Assembly: GCF_014174405.1 (NCBI RefSeq)
Contig: NZ_JACEGA010000001.1
Coordinates: 1,641,001-1,705,000 of the forward strand
DNA: 64,000 bases
DNA from: Variimorphobacter saccharofermentans
GTDB taxonomy: Bacteria > Bacillota > Clostridia > Lachnospirales > Lachnospiraceae
Direction: 5' to 3'
Position 1 is the first letter of the stretch, and every line of letters starts with the position of its first letter. The notes under the pieces are model-generated. The model was not told where the DNA came from. It did not search any database and was given only the letters and a program-made list of their open reading frames with translations. Positions 47,561 to 56,886 of this stretch are shown in pieces. A program made the translations under genes and the position numbers.

Positions 47561-49102
47561 ATGCCGAAGTTATTAACAGAAAATTTAAAATACAATTATT
47601 TATCTGCGGATGAGCCGCCGGTTCGAGATGAACGGGTAGGCGGATGTATCGCATACTGCGGTTCCTGTTCCAGCTTTCAGGGTGATTTTAAAAGTGGATG
47701 TGCTCAGGCTCAAAACAGAAAATTCTCACAAAGTGGAGGGTGCCAGTTAGGCCTTGCTTTAGGAATTATCAACTCCTTGAGCAATGTTATTACCATTGTA
47801 CATTCACCGTTAGGCTGTTGTTCCGGGTTAGCAGGTATGGCCGGTGTAAGAAATAGCAACAGAGCCTCCAGAGGCCTGACTACAGAGGATCAAACCTTTA
47901 TACATACAAATATGGATGAGCTTGATGTTGTAAATGGAGGTATCGATAAACTTACACGGGCAATCTTATATGCGGATAAAGAGTATCATCCGGAAGTGAT
48001 TGCAATTGTCAATGGTTGTGTACCGGGTATTATCGGTGACGATATTGATTCTGTTGTAAGGGAACTGGAGCCTCAGATATCAGCAAGACTTGTACCCGTT
48101 CATTGTGAAGGCTTTAAAAGTCGATTTGTTTCCTCCGGATATGATGCAGCAAACCACGGTATCTTAAAATATCTCATTCGTGATCCAAAGGAATATCCTC
48201 AGCTTACGGAGGATGCTCAGATTAAATACGATTTTGCAAAAAAATACCGTATAAGTAAGACAGTAAATATCTTCAATGTAGGTTCCAATAGTAATGGTGA
48301 TGAGGTCGAACTATCCAGGCTGGTAAGTGCGCTGGGGTTAATCCCAAGAGTAGTGCCGTTGAATGCCAGTGTAGATGTTCTTGATCATCTGGGAGAGGCA
48401 GCCTTGAATGTAAGTATCTGTGCTACCCATGATGACTATATCTTGGGACATCTGAAGGAACGATATGGAACGGAATATATACTGGATGTTTTACCCATCG
48501 GAATTAACTGTACCAACACATGGGTACGTAAGATTGCAGCACATTTTCATTTAGAGAAGGAAGCAGAGAAGCTCATAGAACAGGAGAATAAAGAACTTAA
48601 AGAAGCCATTGCACCTTTTGTAGAGATATTAAAGGGTAAGAAGATTTTTGTAGGCGGTGGTGAAACAAGAATTCTGACAACGGCTGATTTCTATCATAGC
48701 ATCGGAATGGAGTTGGTGGGAGTTAAGGCTCATAACGTAGATCGCTTTGTAGAAAATCTGTTACAGGATATTGATAATCCTGATCTGGTAGTAGAGGTGG
48801 CTGCCGGTCAACCTGCAGAAGAGCTGAATGTCTTAAGTCATCTTAAACCAGATATTTACATTGGTCACGTAGGTGCCAACGGATGGGTAACCAAATTGGG
48901 AATTCCCAACATTCCGCTCTTTGGAATGAACATTAATTACATGGGGTACTCAGGAGCATTTGAATTAGCCAGAAGGGCAGCAAGAGCCTTGAAGAATACC
49001 AACTTCTCCAAGAACATCAGTAGATATATAGGTCACCCTCTGACAGAGGAATGGATGAACCTAGATCCAAAGGATAATATGATTCAGGGTGATTTGTTCT
49101 AA
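47561..49102 (+). CDS. Nitrogenase-like component 1, NifD-type subunit
   Basis: A 513-residue NifD-type subunit. P-cluster-like cysteines are Cys61 (SGGCQLGLA), Cys86/87 (SPLGCCSG) and Cys153 ([12 protein letters not shown]). Cys287 in [10 protein letters not shown] aligns with the cysteine that anchors the nitrogenase cofactor. The segment corresponding to the cofactor histidine ([13 protein letters not shown], residues 455-467) has no histidine. An extra N-terminal motif with Cys29, Cys33, Cys36 and Cys47 ([10 protein letters not shown]) may bind another Fe-S cluster. [10 protein letters not shown] replaces VFGGExKL. Start ATG 47561 follows AAAGGGAGGATCGATT. Catalysis of a reductive reaction on a substrate other than N2 is inferred. 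Confidence 0.88.
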   Translation: MPKLLTENLKYNYLSADEPPVRDERVGGCIAYCGSCSSFQGDFKSGCAQAQNRKFSQSGGCQLGLALGIINSLSNVITIVHSPLGCCSGLAGMAGVRNSNRASRGLTTEDQTFIHTNMDELDVVNGGIDKLTRAILYADKEYHPEVIAIVNGCVPGIIGDDIDSVVRELEPQISARLVPVHCEGFKSRFVSSGYDAANHGILKYLIRDPKEYPQLTEDAQIKYDFAKKYRISKTVNIFNVGSNSNGDEVELSRLVSALGLIPRVVPLNASVDVLDHLGEAALNVSICATHDDYILGHLKERYGTEYILDVLPIGINCTNTWVRKIAAHFHLEKEAEKLIEQENKELKEAIAPFVEILKGKKIFVGGGETRILTTADFYHSIGMELVGVKAHNVDRFVENLLQDIDNPDLVVEVAAGQPAEELNVLSHLKPDIYIGHVGANGWVTKLGIPNIPLFGMNINYMGYSGAFELARRAARALKNTNFSKNISRYIGHPLTEEWMNLDPKDNMIQGDLF

Positions 49103-49131
49103 AAAATATAAATGCGGAAAGGATGAATATT

Positions 49132-50112
49132 ATGTCATTGAAAGTAGTTGATAATTTAACGGAGTTAATCGGAGATACTCCAATATTACGCCCGCGTAAA
49201 ATCGAAAAGCTTGCAGGCCTTTCGGAAGAAACAAAGTTATTACTAAAGCTTGAATATTTCAATCCCCTGGGTAGTGTGAAGGATAGAATTGCTATTGCAA
49301 TGGTGGAGGATGCAGAGAAGCAGGGACTTTTAAATAAGGATTCTGTAATTATCGAGCCTACCAGTGGTAATACAGGTGTTGGTTTAGCCTTTGTTGCAGC
49401 AGCAAAGAACTATAAGCTCATACTTACCATGCCGGATACCATGAGTATGGAACGTAGAACCCTTTTATCAGCATTGGGAGCGGAGTTGGTTCTTACTCCA
49501 GGAGCAGAAGGTATGAGAGGAGCTGTTCGTAAGGCAGAGGAGCTTCAATACCAGATACCAAATAGTATTATTTTGCAGCAGTTTAATAATCCGGCAAACC
49601 CCTCTATCCATTATGTTACCACTGGTGTTGAAATATGGGAAGCAACCGAAGGAAAGGTTGACATTGTGGTTGCAGGTGTGGGAACCGGAGGTACCATTAC
49701 AGGTGCAGGACGGTATTTGAAAGAAAAAAACCCGGACATTAAAGTGGTTGCAGTGGAACCAGCAGGCTCCCCCGTCCTTTCCGGCGGTGTACCTGGCCCC
49801 AATCGAATTCAAGGAATTGGTGCCGGATTTGTACCAAAGGTATTGGATTTGAGCTTAGTAGATGAAATATTTAAGGTTAAGGATGAGCAGGCCTTCGACA
49901 CCTCACGAACCCTGGCTAGAGAAGAGGGACTTCTGGTCGGCATCTCCTCCGGTGCCGCAGCCTATGCAGCGGCTCAGATCGCTCGTAGAAGTGAAAATAA
50001 TGGTAAAGTGATAGTAGCGATCTTACCGGATACAGGGGAACGATATCTGTCTACGGCATTGTTTTCCGACTCTAACATTGAAAAGAGTAGATACTGGTAC
50101 AGCATCCGATAG
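49132..50112 (+). CDS. cysK: Cysteine synthase (O-acetylserine sulfhydrylase)
   Basis: PLP enzyme joining sulfide to O-acetylserine. [16 protein letters not shown] opens the protein; the Schiff-base lysine is in [11 protein letters not shown], the substrate loop is [11 protein letters not shown], and the phosphate loop [13 protein letters not shown] is intact. Length 326 residues is slightly longer than CysK (~310). I prefer ATG 49132 because GGAAAGG would touch the codon at 49123. Its place between the NifD-like gene and NifX-like genes is unusual and suggests that the sulfur product of the nitrogenase-like enzyme, sulfide or a thiol, is fixed here; alternatively it supplies cysteine for Fe-S clusters. 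Confidence 0.93.
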   Translation: MSLKVVDNLTELIGDTPILRPRKIEKLAGLSEETKLLLKLEYFNPLGSVKDRIAIAMVEDAEKQGLLNKDSVIIEPTSGNTGVGLAFVAAAKNYKLILTMPDTMSMERRTLLSALGAELVLTPGAEGMRGAVRKAEELQYQIPNSIILQQFNNPANPSIHYVTTGVEIWEATEGKVDIVVAGVGTGGTITGAGRYLKEKNPDIKVVAVEPAGSPVLSGGVPGPNRIQGIGAGFVPKVLDLSLVDEIFKVKDEQAFDTSRTLAREEGLLVGISSGAAAYAAAQIARRSENNGKVIVAILPDTGERYLSTALFSDSNIEKSRYWYSIR

Positions 50113-50126
50113 ATTAGGAGAAGAAT

Positions 50127-50483
50127 ATGTCGTATAGAATAGCAATCGGAACCATTGATGGCGTTGAGGTTACTGAGCACTTTGGCCAGGGTAAGAGCTT
50201 TCAGATTCTCGAAATCGATCAGCAGTCAGACGAGATTAGGCTTCTGGGAAGCATTGAAGTGGTACATTCCGAGCATTGCGGTTCCGGTCATGATGAGAAT
50301 CTGATACAGGAGAAAATACAGGCTTTCTTGGATTGGAATGTGATAGCAGTTATTGTGAAACAGATAGGGCCAAGATCGGAAAGAATGGTGACAAAGAATG
50401 GAATCGAGGTATTGGTATTTTCAGGGAAGATAGCGGATGGCTTGGATAAAATTAAAAAGTTTTATAAAAGACGAATTTTTTGA
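50127..50483 (+). CDS. NifX/NafY-like cofactor-binding protein, first copy
   Basis: A 118-residue protein of the dinitrogenase iron-molybdenum cofactor family. The pattern IAIGTIDGVEVTEHFGQGKSFQILEI is typical, with the HFG motif that helps bind the cluster. HSEHCGSGHDENLIQ lies in the middle. It shares the domain type found at the C terminus of the NifN-B-X fusion in the first cluster. Role: carry or store the NifB-derived cluster for the second enzyme (inference). Starts 15 bases after cysK. Confidence 0.87.
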   Translation: MSYRIAIGTIDGVEVTEHFGQGKSFQILEIDQQSDEIRLLGSIEVVHSEHCGSGHDENLIQEKIQAFLDWNVIAVIVKQIGPRSERMVTKNGIEVLVFSGKIADGLDKIKKFYKRRIF

Positions 50484-50576
50484 ACTATTGGGTGTTATAA
50501 GTCAGATTAAGGCAGCGAAATAAATACTGGCACATATATACCCTAATCAGTATTTCTAAGTAAGGAATGAGGTATC

Positions 50577-50915
50577 ATGAGGATTGCAGTGGCAAGCAGC
50601 GATGGAATTGTAATAAATACACATTTTGGAAGAGCAAATACTTTTTACATCTATGAAAGTCTGGGAGGGGTAATCCGCTTCATGGAAAAACGATTTGGAA
50701 AACCCTTCTGTCATATCGGTGAACATGAGGAAGAAGATCTTTTAAATGCAGTAGATTTACTTCAGGATTGTGCTAAGGTGTATGTATTGCAGATTGGTCA
50801 AGGAGCCGAAGAAGCACTGCTTGCCAGAGGAATCCAGCCTGTCATAGGAAGAGGCATCATTTTGGAGGTATTGGAAGACTGTGAGAAAGTGAAGAAGGAG
50901 GTACGGAAGGAATGA
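50577..50915 (+). CDS. NifX/NafY-like cofactor-binding protein, second copy
   Basis: A 112-residue relative of the preceding protein with IAVASSDGIVINTHFGRANTFYIYE, including the HFG motif, and a different C-terminal half (LQIGQGAEEALLARGIQPVI). The two copies are only partly similar, so they are probably not a recent duplication. The start follows AAGGAATGAGGTATC. The stop codon overlaps the start codon of the NifB gene (ATGA). Confidence 0.87.
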   Translation: MRIAVASSDGIVINTHFGRANTFYIYESLGGVIRFMEKRFGKPFCHIGEHEEEDLLNAVDLLQDCAKVYVLQIGQGAEEALLARGIQPVIGRGIILEVLEDCEKVKKEVRKE

Positions 50916-51775
50916 TGGAAAAAAGGGTGAAGGAATTACATCCATGCTTCGGTCACGGTAAAAACAAAGGAAGGATTCATCTGCCTGTATGTCCCGGCTG
51001 TAATATTGAGTGTAATTTTTGTGATAGAAAAATCAACACATCTGAGAACAGACCAGGGGTGACCAGTGCAATACTTACTCCGACGGAGGCTTTGGATGCA
51101 TTGAAAAGAGCCCTTGAGATATGCCCGGATATTACGGTGGCCGGAATCGCCGGACCGGGGGATACTCTAGCTTCAAATAATGCAATCAAAACCTTTCACT
51201 TAATTAAAGAGAAATATCCCGGGCTATTAAAATGTATGAGTACCAACGGTCTTCTTCTAAAGGAACGAGCGGATGAACTGATCGAACTTGGTATCGATAC
51301 CTTAACTGTCACAGTCAACGCAGTGGATCCGAAAATCCAGGCAAAAGTCATATCTGGTATTTTTTATAACGGAAAACGTTATGAGGGTGAAGAGGCAGCA
51401 AGGATATTAATCGAGAATCAGCTGGAAGGAATACGTAAGGTATCAGCAGCCGGAATCACAGTAAAGGTAAATACAGTATTAATTATGGAGATTAACAGGA
51501 ACCATATCAAAGATATAGCAAAAGCAGTTAGAGAAGCTGGTGCAAAGCTTTATAATATCATTCCCTTGATTCCACAGCACAAACTGAAGGACTGTGTGGA
51601 ACCGGAATGTATCGATATTGACGGAGCAAGACGTGAAGCGGAGGAATACATAGAGGTATTCAGGCACTGCCAGCGTTGTAGGGCAGATGCTGTGGGAATA
51701 CCAGGACAGAAGGATTATGGAGATCAAATTTATTTGAAAAGAATTAATCATAAGGATACTTTTTCCCATGGATAG
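50912..51775 (+). CDS. nifB: Stand-alone radical SAM protein NifB
   Basis: A 287-residue NifB core without a NifX domain. The SAM cluster cysteines are Cys30, Cys34 and Cys37 in CNIECNFC; HPCFGHG and GRIHLPVCPGC near the N terminus, AGIAGPGDTLA and FRHCQRCRADAVG at the C terminus are NifB signatures. These ligands suggest that it can make the 8Fe NifB-co type cluster, so the second enzyme likely uses a nitrogenase-type cofactor or the precursor itself. Overlap with the preceding gene shows coupling. ATG 50915 is an equally possible start. Confidence 0.93.
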   Translation: MMEKRVKELHPCFGHGKNKGRIHLPVCPGCNIECNFCDRKINTSENRPGVTSAILTPTEALDALKRALEICPDITVAGIAGPGDTLASNNAIKTFHLIKEKYPGLLKCMSTNGLLLKERADELIELGIDTLTVTVNAVDPKIQAKVISGIFYNGKRYEGEEAARILIENQLEGIRKVSAAGITVKVNTVLIMEINRNHIKDIAKAVREAGAKLYNIIPLIPQHKLKDCVEPECIDIDGARREAEEYIEVFRHCQRCRADAVGIPGQKDYGDQIYLKRINHKDTFSHG

Positions 51776-51817
51776 AAAGAAATAATATCAATGTAATCTG
51801 AGTAATTGCGAAACTAT

Positions 51818-51852
51818 ACAATAGAAAGTACGCTTTGCGAACTTTCTGTTGT
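51818..51852. repeat. Short hairpin repeat, copy C (CGCTTTGCG family)
   Basis: ACAATAGAAAGT and ACTTTCTGTTGT are 12-bp arms with one G-T pair, around the loop ACGCTTTGCGA. It lies between nifB and the second nifH, ending 24 bases before that start codon, and could modulate its translation or message stability. Confidence 0.72.
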
Positions 51853-51861
51853 CATAAATAA

Positions 51862-52734
<873 letters not shown>

Positions 52735-52752
52735 TCCAAAGAAGGAATCGAA

Positions 52753-52996
52753 GGCGAATGCTTAATATGCATGCAGGATTATGGCTTACCTCACACACAG
52801 ACGGAAGTACATATCACTGATTTTGTATGAATCATAGACCCCCAATAGGTGGAACTAGAATAAAGTCAAACTATTGGGGGTCATATTATCAGGCGAACAT
52901 GAATTTTCGCCTGATTCATACAAAATACAGCAATATGTTCTTCCGACAGTGTATTATGGTAAGCCATAATCCTGCATGCATATTAAGCATTCGCCC
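52753..52996 (+). repeat. Nested palindromic element, copy 3
   Basis: Arms 52753-52790 and 52958-52995 are perfect complements over 38 bases. They run from GGCGAATGCTTAATATGCAT to the inner arms ATGGCTTACC/GGTAAGCCAT. The inner arm differs from copies 1 and 2 (ATGACTTACC) by one base and the change is matched on the other strand. The core again has CACACAGACGGAAGTACAT, CAGGCGAA/TTCGCCTG and GTTCTTCCGACAGTG. It follows the second nifH and ends in CCCTTTT, so it may be that operon's terminator. A separate palindrome is nested inside. Confidence 0.8.
52837..52882. repeat. Palindrome nested inside element copy 3
   Basis: GACCCCCAATAG (52837-52848) and CTATTGGGGGTC (52871-52882) are perfect 12-bp arms with a 22-base spacer. 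The segment is absent at the corresponding place in copy 2, so it looks like a later insertion. It contains no gene. Confidence 0.6.
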
Positions 52997-53101
52997 TTTT
53001 AGATTTAGAAAATTTCAAACATTAAACTGGGGAATTTTCTCAGAATATTGTGCGAAAGCCCTGAATTGATTATATAATGTGAAATATTATTAGATAATTA
53101 C

Positions 53102-53131
53102 TTGATTCAATATTGTTTTTTATGTTATCAT
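53102..53131 (+). promoter_or_regulatory. Possible promoter of the DUF1538 operon
   Basis: TTGATT (53102-53107) is followed at 17-18 bases by TTATCAT. It lies 75 bases upstream of the DUF1538 gene in AT-rich DNA. Only the spacing and a partial match to consensus support it. Confidence 0.3.
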
Positions 53132-53205
53132 AAAAAATGTCTAAGGTTTTTAGGCTATTCTGGAATACCGTAATTGTACACTAGTTTGAGATAGGAGAGA
53201 TCATC

Positions 53206-55041
53206 GTGATGAATAAATTAAACCTGAAAAGTAAATTCACAATATTCGCCACCACGTTGAAGGAAGTATTGATATCTTCACTACCTCTTGCAGTAATTAT
53301 TATTATTGTCTGTGGTTTTATAGCACCTCTTGAAGAAAAATCAGATTATACGAAATTAATCGTTGGTTATATCAGTGTTGTAATAGGTCAAACACTTTTT
53401 TTGAACGGTTTAAACATAAGTATACTTCCCATAGGTAAACTGATAGGAGGATCGCTTATAAAGCTTAAGAAAGCAGCATATATTATATTCTTTGGACTTG
53501 TCTTCGGATTGCTTGCTACGGTTGCTGAACCAGCATTAACGGTTCTGGCTAAACAGACGAATATGATCATGCCAATAATCAATGACACCGTATTTATCTG
53601 GATTATGGGTATTGGTATCGGTGTTATGGTAGGCTTTTCGCTCTTTCGGATCATAAAGGATTTAAATATAAAGATTATATTTGCAATATTATATATTGTT
53701 ACCTTTATAACGATTATATTTGTTCCTGATGAATTCATAGCTTTGGCCTTTGATGGTAGTGGGGCCACCACGGGAGACATTTCCGTTCCCTTTATACTGG
53801 CGATGGGTATGGGTGTATCCGTTACTATGTCGAAACACAAAGGCAATGATGACAGCTTTGGAATAATTGGTCTGGCTTCAGTTGGTCCCATTCTTTCCTT
53901 AGCGATCTATGGAATTATATTGAATTTGAAGCATCACGGAGTACTTCCGGCAGAGCAGTTATATGATCCCGGTACGATAGGCTCTATTAACGAAATCATA
54001 TCCGGTAACTTACGAGGAGTAATACTGGCGCTATTGCCGGTAATCCTTGTGTTTTTGCCATTTCAATTCTTTCTGATTAAACAACCAAAAAAGGAATTCA
54101 TAACGATTCTACTTGGTTCTATTGTAGTATTTGCAGGTTTACTTATTTTCCTTTCAGGGATTGATTACGGATTTGCATTTGCAGGTAAATACATAGGAGA
54201 AGTTTTCCTGGATCCATCCAAACCGGAATGGTTCAGGTGGTTACTACTTCTCATAGGATTTATTCTGGGCGCAGCAATCACCCTGTCGGAGCCTGCTGTT
54301 ACAGTGTTGGGTGAACAGCTGGAAGAACTAACAAACGGTCATATTAGTAAGACATCGATTCGCATGACTTTGGCAATCGGAATCGGATTTGCTTCTTTAC
54401 TGGCCATGCTGAAAATATTAACAGAGATTAATATTCTGTGGTTTTTAGTTCCACTCTATGGGATAGCACTTATCATGATGCTGTTCACGCCAAAGCTTTT
54501 TGTAGGACTGGCTTTTGATTCGGGAGGTGTATCCGGTGGAGCACTTACCTCTGCTTTTCTAACGCCTCTTACCCTTGGAGTAGCCCAAGCGGTTGCCACT
54601 ACATCTACCCATGTAAAACAATCAATTTTAATTAATGGCTTTGGAATTATTGCATTTATTTCAGTAACTCCATTGATCGCTGTACAGTTCCTGGGTATCG
54701 TGTATGATATCAATATAAAGAGAGCAAATACCACTCTTGATTATGCAGAGAGTATTGATTTAGAAGAGCTGGCATTACTGGCGGACAGTGTTGATACAGT
54801 GAATATGTATGAAGATGAGAATGAATTGGTTGTAGTAAATATAGAAAATCAACCATTGATTAATGATATAAATGATGATATAAATGATGATATAAGCGTA
54901 AACATATATAATGATACAAAAGATGACAAAGATGATGACATAAAAGTTGATCTAGAAGAAGATAAAAAGAATACAATATTTACTGGTCTAGAAAAAGACG
55001 AAAAGAGTAGAATAAATGACGAAATACATGATGACCTATAA
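53206..55041 (+). CDS. DUF1538 membrane protein with internal duplication
   Basis: A 611-residue membrane protein with about 12-14 helices made of two repeats. Repeat 1 has AEPALTVLAKQ and ALAFDGSGATTGDISVPF; repeat 2 has SEPAVTVLGEQ and GLAFDSGGVSGGALTSAF, matching each other in order. Such duplicated motifs with helix breaks suggest a transporter or channel. The last ~70 residues are a cytoplasmic acidic tail with repeated NDDI units. Two PII-like genes follow, so gating by nitrogen or energy signals is likely (inference). Substrate unknown. The start follows ATAGGAGAG. Confidence 0.85.
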   Translation: MMNKLNLKSKFTIFATTLKEVLISSLPLAVIIIIVCGFIAPLEEKSDYTKLIVGYISVVIGQTLFLNGLNISILPIGKLIGGSLIKLKKAAYIIFFGLVFGLLATVAEPALTVLAKQTNMIMPIINDTVFIWIMGIGIGVMVGFSLFRIIKDLNIKIIFAILYIVTFITIIFVPDEFIALAFDGSGATTGDISVPFILAMGMGVSVTMSKHKGNDDSFGIIGLASVGPILSLAIYGIILNLKHHGVLPAEQLYDPGTIGSINEIISGNLRGVILALLPVILVFLPFQFFLIKQPKKEFITILLGSIVVFAGLLIFLSGIDYGFAFAGKYIGEVFLDPSKPEWFRWLLLLIGFILGAAITLSEPAVTVLGEQLEELTNGHISKTSIRMTLAIGIGFASLLAMLKILTEINILWFLVPLYGIALIMMLFTPKLFVGLAFDSGGVSGGALTSAFLTPLTLGVAQAVATTSTHVKQSILINGFGIIAFISVTPLIAVQFLGIVYDINIKRANTTLDYAESIDLEELALLADSVDTVNMYEDENELVVVNIENQPLINDINDDINDDISVNIYNDTKDDKDDDIKVDLEEDKKNTIFTGLEKDEKSRINDEIHDDL

Positions 55042-55146
55042 GATGACGAATGAGATAGCATATTATAACGTTATGGGTGAGTGCTACTGATGAATTATTT
55101 TGATAATGTTAATTCGGAGTAGTATGATTAAGGAGGAAAATATATC

Positions 55147-55461
55147 TTGTCAGAAGCAAAATATGGTGTTGATTATTTGACCTTAATTACGGGTAGAAAT
55201 AAAAAAGATGAAATATTAAAATTCTTACTTAGTTCAGGATGCCACTTAATTGATTTGGTTTACGCCAAAGGTTCAGTGAAAACAGGATATTTTAAAGATA
55301 TGCTGGGTTTAGTTCCTGAGGAAAAGAAAATCATGATTACATGTTTAATTGCAGGAAATCTAACGGATCATTTACTCGAACAATTAGTGAAGCAATTTAA
55401 CTTTGATAAACCGAATACCGGGATCGCTTTTGTAGTTCCGGTTGACCGGTTGACTGTTTAG
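55147..55461 (+). CDS. PII-like signalling protein, first copy
   Basis: A 104-residue ferredoxin-like-fold protein of the PII-like group that accompanies DUF1538 genes. DYLTLITGRNKKDEILKFLL and KPNTGIAFVVPVDRL are the first and last strands. The central loop (KGSVKTGYFKDMLGLVPEE) replaces the PII T-loop, and no GlnB uridylylation site is seen. The TTG start follows GGAGGAAAATATATC. Probably a trimeric nucleotide-binding regulator of the neighbouring membrane protein. Confidence 0.83.
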   Translation: MSEAKYGVDYLTLITGRNKKDEILKFLLSSGCHLIDLVYAKGSVKTGYFKDMLGLVPEEKKIMITCLIAGNLTDHLLEQLVKQFNFDKPNTGIAFVVPVDRLTV

Positions 55462-55471
55462 GAGGATAGCA

Positions 55472-55801
55472 ATGATTAATACTAATATGAAAGCCTTATA
55501 TATCGTTATTAATGCGGGCTTTGCTGAGCAAGTGGTGGAATATATTCGCACAATGGGATCTACTGGAGCAACTATTATAAATGCTCGTGGAGTAAGCTCC
55601 ATGCAGAAAGAAATCATGGGGATTAGTGTAGATAGAGAAAAAGAGATCGTATTAACGATTATCGAGAGTGATAAAGCGGATACCATTATGGAGGCTGTAA
55701 AGCAGAATACTGTATTCAAGACGGAGGGCCATGGCATTTGCTTCACCTTACCGGTAATTAAAACAGTTGGTATTAATACAGGAAATATAAATCAGCAGTA
55801 A
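55472..55801 (+). CDS. PII-like signalling protein, second copy
   Basis: A 109-residue PII-like protein. ALYIVINAGFAEQVVEYIR, GATIINARGV and the C-terminal GHGICFTLPVIKTVGI show the PII topology; the T-loop equivalent is SSMQKEIMGISVDREKEI. It starts 11 bases after the first copy and probably forms a mixed or parallel sensor with it. The start follows TAGGAGGATAGCA. Confidence 0.83.
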   Translation: MINTNMKALYIVINAGFAEQVVEYIRTMGSTGATIINARGVSSMQKEIMGISVDREKEIVLTIIESDKADTIMEAVKQNTVFKTEGHGICFTLPVIKTVGINTGNINQQ

Positions 55802-55875
55802 CAGTTAAGATACTCAGATGGGAGAAAAATTCCGACAGAGTAGGAGATATTTACGAAATCATAATGAAAATAACG

Positions 55876-55904
55876 TTGACTTCCGTAATAGTATTAAGTA
55901 TAAT
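55876..55904 (+). promoter_or_regulatory. mntP: Promoter of the mntP riboswitch transcript
   Basis: TTGACT (55876-55881), a 17-base spacer and a perfect TATAAT (55899-55904). The transcript would start just before the riboswitch. Confidence 0.75.
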
Positions 55905-55907
55905 ATG

Positions 55908-56078
55908 TGGAAGATAAGGGAGTAGTTAACACTATTTGATGGTGTAATAAAGTCAACATACTGATAATTATTTATCTGGCTTTATTTAATACGATAAAAT
56001 GTGCGCTTTGCGAGCTTTTCAATCGTCATTAATAATGAGACTTATCTGCGGAAAAGGACTGCAGATAAGTCTTTTTTG
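55908..56078 (+). promoter_or_regulatory. yybP-ykoY (Mn2+) riboswitch with terminator
   Basis: The conserved GGGAGTAG (55918-55925) and GTCAACATACT of the yybP-ykoY aptamer are present, and P1 can form between AGATAA (55912) and TTATCT (about 55967-55972). The expression platform ends in a terminator, AGACTTATCTGC/GCAGATAAGTCT (56038-56072), followed by six T residues. The TTATCT and AGATAAG segments recur in the terminator, allowing alternative pairing. These riboswitches sense manganese and usually turn on Mn exporters such as the mntP gene that follows. A short hairpin repeat sits between aptamer and terminator. Confidence 0.85.
55991..56025. repeat. Short hairpin repeat, copy D (CGCTTTGCG family)
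   Basis: ACGAT and ATCGT arms with AAAA/TTTT pairs flank a loop containing GCGCTTTGCGA. It lies between the riboswitch aptamer and its terminator, a place that normally holds only the switching helix. Confidence 0.65.
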
Positions 56079-56114
56079 CGTAGTTTAATTTGATAAACAT
56101 AAAGGAGATCACAA

Positions 56115-56705
56115 ATGAGTTTAATCGAATTATTTATCATTGCCATTGGCTTGTCAATGGATGCGTTTGCAGTTGCGATTTGCAAAGGACTGGCTCTAAA
56201 ATCTATCAATATTAAGAAGGCAGGAATAGTTGGATTATATTTTGGAATATTTCAGGCGGGTATGCCTTTGATAGGGTATATTGTAGGAGCTCAATTCCAG
56301 GATAAGATAACGGCATTTGATCATTGGATTGCATTCATTTTACTTGGAATTATCGGCTTTAATATGATTAAGGAATCACTATCGAAAGAGTGTGAAGAAG
56401 AAGCAGGATCTGAAATATGTGAAAATGCAAAATCACTTAACTTTAGAAATATGTCTGTATTAGCTATAGCAACAAGCATTGATGCATTAGCAGTAGGTGT
56501 TTCCTTTGCATTTCTAAAAATCGATATCATACCTGCGGTCTCCTTTATTGGAATCATAACCTTTACTTTGTCTATAATTGGGGTTAAAATCGGTAATATA
56601 TTCGGAGTGAAATATAAATCCAAGGCAGAATTAACAGGCGGAATTATATTAATATTTATGGGATTAAAGATATTGCTCGAGCATACCAATTTTATTTTTC
56701 AGTAA
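56115..56705 (+). CDS. mntP: Manganese efflux protein MntP
   Basis: A 196-residue membrane protein with six helices and an internal repeat. [20 protein letters not shown] and [20 protein letters not shown] are the paired motifs whose aspartates bind Mn2+. [15 protein letters not shown] follows the first repeat. It exports excess manganese; the upstream Mn riboswitch fits exactly. The start follows AAAGGAGATCACAA. Confidence 0.95.
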   Translation: MSLIELFIIAIGLSMDAFAVAICKGLALKSINIKKAGIVGLYFGIFQAGMPLIGYIVGAQFQDKITAFDHWIAFILLGIIGFNMIKESLSKECEEEAGSEICENAKSLNFRNMSVLAIATSIDALAVGVSFAFLKIDIIPAVSFIGIITFTLSIIGVKIGNIFGVKYKSKAELTGGIILIFMGLKILLEHTNFIFQ

Positions 56706-56886
56706 GGGTTAGTATATATGGATTTCAAAGCCCTTATCAGGTATGGAATAAATACACAACAAAATATTTTAAATGGAAAGGTCATTGTGAGAATTCTATC
56801 ATGAACCCAGGTTTAATGATAAAAGAAATGGATCATGTGCTAATATAATTACGAAGAAAATGATAAAGCAGGAATGGAGGATGATT

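Noticed and set aside
46210..49102. Vanadium or iron-only nitrogenase (vnf/anf)
   Set aside because: No delta subunit gene (vnfG/anfG) lies between or near the D- and K-type genes, and the D-type subunit lacks the cofactor histidine that Vnf and Anf retain.
46210..49102. Second NifE-NifN scaffold pair
   Set aside because: The first operon already encodes NifE and NifN; the new pair is in K-D order, has its own NifH and NifB, and does not resemble those scaffolds closely. Not fully excluded without a tree.
52827..53069. 80-codon open frame after the second nifH
   Set aside because: It lies inside the palindromic element and its nested insertion; the sequence is explained by the repeat arms.
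53388..53891. 167-codon open frame antisense to the DUF1538 gene
   Set aside because: Codon composition is that of the complement of a membrane protein gene; no motif or ribosome site.
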